Shown here: positions 61,035 through 64,000 of the stretch, in pieces
Position numbering within the stretch: the first letter of the stretch is position 1
Layout of the letters: each line of letters begins with the position of its first letter
Notes under the pieces: model-generated
What the model saw: only the letters and a program-made list of their open reading frames with translations
Told to the model about the DNA's origin: nothing
Database searches by the model: none
Program-made: the position numbers and the translations under genes
Source: CAYUUW01 sp964448005
GTDB lineage: Bacteria > Patescibacteriota > Gracilibacteria > UM-FILTER-43-11
Direction: 5' to 3'
Assembly: GCA_964448005.1 (NCBI GenBank)
Contig: CAYUUW010000002.1
Span: 7,471-71,470, forward strand
DNA: 64,000 nucleotides

Positions 61035-62909
61035 CTAATCGGCCAGGGCCGTCACGTCTCCCGCATCCTGCCCCAGTTCCTGCGCCTTCAGCACGCGGCG
61101 CATGATCTTTCCGCTCCGGGTCTTGGGCAGCTTCTCCACGAACTCGATCTCGTCCGTCACGGCAATGGGCCCCATCTGCTGGCGCAAATGGTTTTTTAGT
61201 AGGCTCACAAGATCTTGTGAGCCTACGAAACCATTGCGCAGAATGACGAAGGCCTTGGCGCTTTCGCCTTTGATGGGGTGGGGCTTGCCGATCACGCCTG
61301 CCTCCGCCACGGCCGGATGCGACACCAGGGCGCTTTCGATCTCGGCATTGCCCAGGCGGTGGCCGGCGATTGAAAGCACGTCGTCGCTGCGGCCCTGGAT
61401 CCAAAAGTAGCCGTCCTTGTCCATGTGCGCCAGATCGCCCGTGTGGTAGTAGCCCGGAGATTTCTTCCAGTAGGTCTCCACGTAGCGCTCCGGATTCTTG
61501 TACACGGTGCGCAGCATGCTGGGCCAAGGATTCCTGATCACCAGGTAGCCCCCTTTGCCCGGCTTTACGGGCCGGTTCTTTTCGTCCACCACCAGGGCCT
61601 GAATGCCCGGGAAGGGGAGTCCGGCCGAGCCTGCCTTTTGGGGCAAGGCCGGCAGGGGAACGATCATGTGCATGCCGGTTTCCGTTTGCCACCAGGTGTC
61701 CACAATGGGGCATTTTCCTCCTCCGATATTCTTGTGGTACCAGCGCCAGGCTTCGGGATTGATCGGCTCCCCCACGCTGCCCAGCAGGCGCAGCGAGGAA
61801 AGGTCGTGCTTGGCGGGCCACTTGTCCCCGTAGCGCATCAGCGCCCGGATCAGAGTGGGCGCCGTGTACAGCACGCTCACCTTGTGCTTCTGAACGATCT
61901 TCCAGATCCGGTCCGGCTTCGGGTAATCGGGCACGCCTTCGTACATCACGGTGGTGATGCCTGCCATCAGGGGCGCATACACAATGTAGCTGTGCCCGGT
62001 GATCCAACCCGGGTCGGCGGTGGACCAATACACATCGTCGGGCTGGATGTCCAAGGCCCAATGGAAAGTCTTGTTCACGCCCACCATGTAGCCCCCATGA
62101 ACATGCACCACGCCTTTTGGCTTGGCGGTCGTACCCGAGGTGTACAGGATGAACAGCGGATCCTCGGCGTTCATCACCGCTGTTTTGCACTGGTCGGATT
62201 GCTTTTCCAGCAGATCGCTGGCCAGCACATCGCGGCCCTTCTTCAGCTTCGGCTTGGCCGAGGCGAACTGGTGGACGATCATGTGCTTCACAGAGGGGCA
62301 GCTTTTCAAGGCCCCATCGCACACGCTTTTCATGTCGATCTCCTTTCCTCGGCGATGGCCGACATCGGACGTGATGAGGATCTTGGCCCGCTGGTCGCCC
62401 AGCCTGTCGGCCAGGGCATGCGATGAAAAGCCGGCGTAGATCACCGAATGCACGGCGCCGATCTTGGCGCAGGCCAGCATGGCGATGGCGACTTCGGGCG
62501 TGTTCTGAAGATAGATTCCGACCCGGTCGCCCTTCTTTACTCCCAGCTCCTTCAGTCCGTTGGCCATGCGGCAGACTTGCGCATTCAGCTGGCCGTAGGT
62601 CAGGCGGCGTCTTTTGCCCTCGTCGCTTTCCCAAAGGATGGCCGTCTTCTTCTCCGTGGGGGTTCCCATGTGCCTGTCCAGGGCGTTTTGGACAATGTTG
62701 CATTTCCCGTCGGCGAACCAGCGGTAGAAAGGCGCCTGGCTTTCATCCAGCACCGCCTTGAAGGGCTTTTTCCAGGCCAGTTCCCGGGCGGCGCTTTCCC
62801 AAAAACGCAGCGGGTCTTTCTTGGCCTGGGCGATCTGCGCCAAGGGGTTTTTGACGACTGCGTTTTTCAGCGTCCGGGCCGAGGGCCGATAGAGCTTTTT
62901 TTCGCTCAT
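61035..62909 (-). CDS. acs: Acetyl-coenzyme A synthetase, AMP-forming
   Basis: 624 residues from the ATG giving MSEKKLYRPS, which has GAGG five bases upstream; an ATG 66 bases further up is also possible. It activates acetate to acetyl-CoA via acetyl-AMP. Adenylate-forming motifs: P-loop YTSGTTAKPKG, DTWWQTETG, the hinge GYFWIQGRSDDVLSIAGHR and the C-terminal Lys in KTRSGKIMRR, which is also the acetylation control site in relatives. It contains a 28-bp perfect palindrome (61199-61226) in a variable part of the C-terminal domain without changing expected length. Confidence 0.97.
   Translation of the reverse strand: MSEKKLYRPSARTLKNAVVKNPLAQIAQAKKDPLRFWESAARELAWKKPFKAVLDESQAPFYRWFADGKCNIVQNALDRHMGTPTEKKTAILWESDEGKRRRLTYGQLNAQVCRMANGLKELGVKKGDRVGIYLQNTPEVAIAMLACAKIGAVHSVIYAGFSSHALADRLGDQRAKILITSDVGHRRGKEIDMKSVCDGALKSCPSVKHMIVHQFASAKPKLKKGRDVLASDLLEKQSDQCKTAVMNAEDPLFILYTSGTTAKPKGVVHVHGGYMVGVNKTFHWALDIQPDDVYWSTADPGWITGHSYIVYAPLMAGITTVMYEGVPDYPKPDRIWKIVQKHKVSVLYTAPTLIRALMRYGDKWPAKHDLSSLRLLGSVGEPINPEAWRWYHKNIGGGKCPIVDTWWQTETGMHMIVPLPALPQKAGSAGLPFPGIQALVVDEKNRPVKPGKGGYLVIRNPWPSMLRTVYKNPERYVETYWKKSPGYYHTGDLAHMDKDGYFWIQGRSDDVLSIAGHRLGNAEIESALVSHPAVAEAGVIGKPHPIKGESAKAFVILRNGFVGSQDLVSLLKNHLRQQMGPIAVTDEIEFVEKLPKTRSGKIMRRVLKAQELGQDAGDVTALAD
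61182..61239. repeat. 58-nt inverted repeat with 28-bp perfect palindrome inside acs
   Basis: The core 61199-61226 is an exact palindrome (half-site GTAGGCTCACAAGA). The flanks GCGCAAATGG... (61182-61198) and ...CCATTGCGC (61227-61239) also pair imperfectly. The core has the same length and GTAGG/CCTAC ends as the one at 53398-53425. It is translated in frame as FVGSQDLVSLLK. Confidence 0.95.
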
Positions 62910-63011
62910 CAGCACCTCGGTCGTGGCTGTTGGGTTGGGTCTCTGGTCGATTTTTTCCTTCCGCACGGCAGGCATGGCTGTTGGGATTAGCGTTGGCGGA
63001 GGGCGATTTGG

Positions 63012-64000
63012 CTATTTCTGAAGGGCGTGCAGGGCGGCTTGGGCCGCGGCCGCATCTTCGGCATTGTAGAGTCCTCGGGAAAAGAGGCTTTGGACCAGGA
63101 AGGCAATCACTTCCGCGCGCGAGGCGGGATTGTAGATGTTCTCCAGCATGCTGGGCACCTTCAGGATGGGCGTTTGGCCGGGATTCTCCTTCAGCAGCCT
63201 GGCGTAGAACACGAAGGGCCAATCCATGGTGGTGATGCCGAACTCCTTGGGCAGATTGTAGTCCGCCCGGCTCTGGAAGCCTTGCCAGGTTTCTCCGGCG
63301 CGGTTGATCATTTTGGCGGCTTCGCCCTTTTGGGCCGGGCGGCTCCATTCGATGTAGTTCGGCTGTCCGGGGAAGATCTTTCCGCCGGGATTGGTGCCGT
63401 CCAGGATCTCGAAGAAGGAAGCGCTCGTCAGAACATGGCTCATCACGGTTCCTTTTTCCGGAGCATCCGCGTAAATCGGCATGGGCCTTCCGTTGAAGGT
63501 GAGCTCGGGCAGGCTCTTGTCCTCGAAGACCGGAATGCAGTGCGTCAGCATCACCAGCTTCGCGAGCTCGAAGCGATTGATGTTCAGCGGCAGGTTCACC
63601 TTGGCTTCGGTCTGGTTGTCTCCGCTCACGGTGGAATTGGCGCCGCTCAGCGGATACTGCTTTTTCAGGTCTTCCAGCTTCTGGTTGGGCGAGGTGTAGC
63701 TGTAGTAGGTGTTCTTCAGCACCAGGGCTTCGGCCGCTCCTAGGGCTTTGGTGTCCTTGATGTCGGTGAATTCAAGCTTCCGAGCCGTGTCGTAGCTCAG
63801 GCAGCTGGTTTTGCCCTGAAAAAGATTCTTGAGGTCATCGCCGGAAGTGTAGGTGATCACGCCGCTGCTCTGGCTGCTCGATCCGCCACCACCACCTCCC
63901 CCTCCGCTGGAGCCGGAACCTCCTGAGCTCGATCCGCCTCCGCCAAGTCGGCGTAGGCATCGAAAGTTGACACCAAGAGTCCTGAGTTGCCATTGGGGCG
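63012..64000 (-). CDS. Partial exported protein with Gly/Ser linker and SLH-like segments, frameshift near 63945
   Basis: C-terminal part of a gene that runs off the window edge. From a Gly/Ser-rich linker (about 63861-63944) the frame continues for 282 residues to a stop at 63012. Segments LNINRFELAKLVMLTHCIP and YNPASRAEVIAFLVQSLF resemble the [RxE] core of S-layer homology repeats, so wall attachment is plausible. Upstream of about 63945 the frame of the linker stops looking like protein, while the neighbouring frame reads NGNSGLLVSTFDAYADL. A one-base deletion there would join the two, either a sequencing or assembly error or a real mutation. No overall family recognised. acs follows 102 bases downstream. 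Confidence 0.6.
   Translation of the reverse strand, partial: PQWQLRTLGVNFRCLRRLGGGGSSSGGSGSSGGGGGGGGSSSQSSGVITYTSGDDLKNLFQGKTSCLSYDTARKLEFTDIKDTKALGAAEALVLKNTYYSYTSPNQKLEDLKKQYPLSGANSTVSGDNQTEAKVNLPLNINRFELAKLVMLTHCIPVFEDKSLPELTFNGRPMPIYADAPEKGTVMSHVLTSASFFEILDGTNPGGKIFPGQPNYIEWSRPAQKGEAAKMINRAGETWQGFQSRADYNLPKEFGITTMDWPFVFYARLLKENPGQTPILKVPSMLENIYNPASRAEVIAFLVQSLFSRGLYNAEDAAAAQAALHALQK

Noticed and set aside
61024..62703. Second long minus-strand frame over acs
   Set aside because: The other frame is textbook acetyl-CoA synthetase; this one is a frame shadow.
78..63860. Alternative genetic code with TGA as glycine
   Set aside because: rpoC, korA, korB, rplC and others end at TGA exactly where their families end, and no in-frame TGA was needed inside recognised genes.
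1..64000. tRNA or rRNA genes in spacers
   Set aside because: I looked for T-loop-like GGTTCGA patterns in intergenic stretches and saw none with a matching acceptor; spacers are mostly too short.

Overview
The window looks like a fragment of a Candidate Phyla Radiation (Patescibacteria) genome from a metagenome scaffold. The main evidence is the ribosomal superoperon. Gene order is the usual bacterial one, but rpmD (uL30) is missing: rpsE is followed after only 38 bases by rplO, and loss of uL30 is a hallmark of CPR bacteria. Genes end with TGA as well as TAA and TAG, which argues against the Gracilibacteria/SR1 code in which TGA is glycine. GC-rich coding, type IV pilus genes and a 2-oxoacid:ferredoxin oxidoreductase would fit a Peregrinibacteria-like lineage, but that placement is inference. 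Four runs of exactly 10 N (25379-25388, 34444-34453, 50080-50089, 52023-52032) are scaffold joins, and at least three do not have their true length.

Layout. 1-4931: end of a probable rpoB, then rpoC (with a frameshift near 1226), rpsL and rpsG. 5026-15959: a non-ribosomal block inside the str region, with an S-layer-homology protein, a lone receiver protein, PilB, a PilC fused to an SH3 domain, five pilin-like genes (one fused to an LVIVD repeat propeller) and a PAS histidine kinase. 16135-22982: fusA, then three secreted proteins or lipoproteins (one ending in a peptidase S74 self-cleaving chaperone), then tuf-rpsJ and a terminator. 23089-25938: a DUF2339 membrane protein and a calcium-binding-repeat surface protein, inserted between rpsJ and rplC. 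26227-42628: the S10, spc and alpha gene runs, rplC through rpsI, with secY, adk, map and infA, closed by a bidirectional terminator. 42683-51553: housekeeping and accessory genes (yraN, a CTP-dependent lipid kinase-like protein, nrdR, a DUF192 lipoprotein, an S41 protease, a YmdB-type phosphoesterase, dnaJ, several hypotheticals). 51665-54337: a ferredoxin-dependent 2-oxoacid oxidoreductase (korA-korB). 54400-58730: an island richer in A+T with a GmrSD-type DUF262/DUF1524 restriction protein, a hypothetical with a duplicated domain, a Nudix hydrolase, a DUF2200 protein and a RelB/YafQ-like toxin-antitoxin pair. 58877-64000: a DUF4012 surface protein, a small duplicated-motif protein, acetyl-CoA synthetase and a partial secreted protein with SLH-like segments.

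The genes suggest a small-genome cell with an S-layer and a type IV pilus. Its pilus inner-membrane platform may be tied to the cell wall through the SH3 domain. KorAB and Acs could link acetate or acetyl-CoA and 2-oxoacids to reduced ferredoxin.

Three sequence-level signals stand out. Ribosomal genes have no Shine-Dalgarno sequence and often carry a TTAAT/CTAAT element upstream instead. Two perfect 28-bp palindromes sharing GTAGG...CCTAC ends occur, one between korA and korB and one inside acs. Short-word tandem repeats, including a 9-nt unit in a 36-nt super-repeat, fill several spacers. No tRNA, rRNA, CRISPR array, insertion sequence or replication origin was seen.
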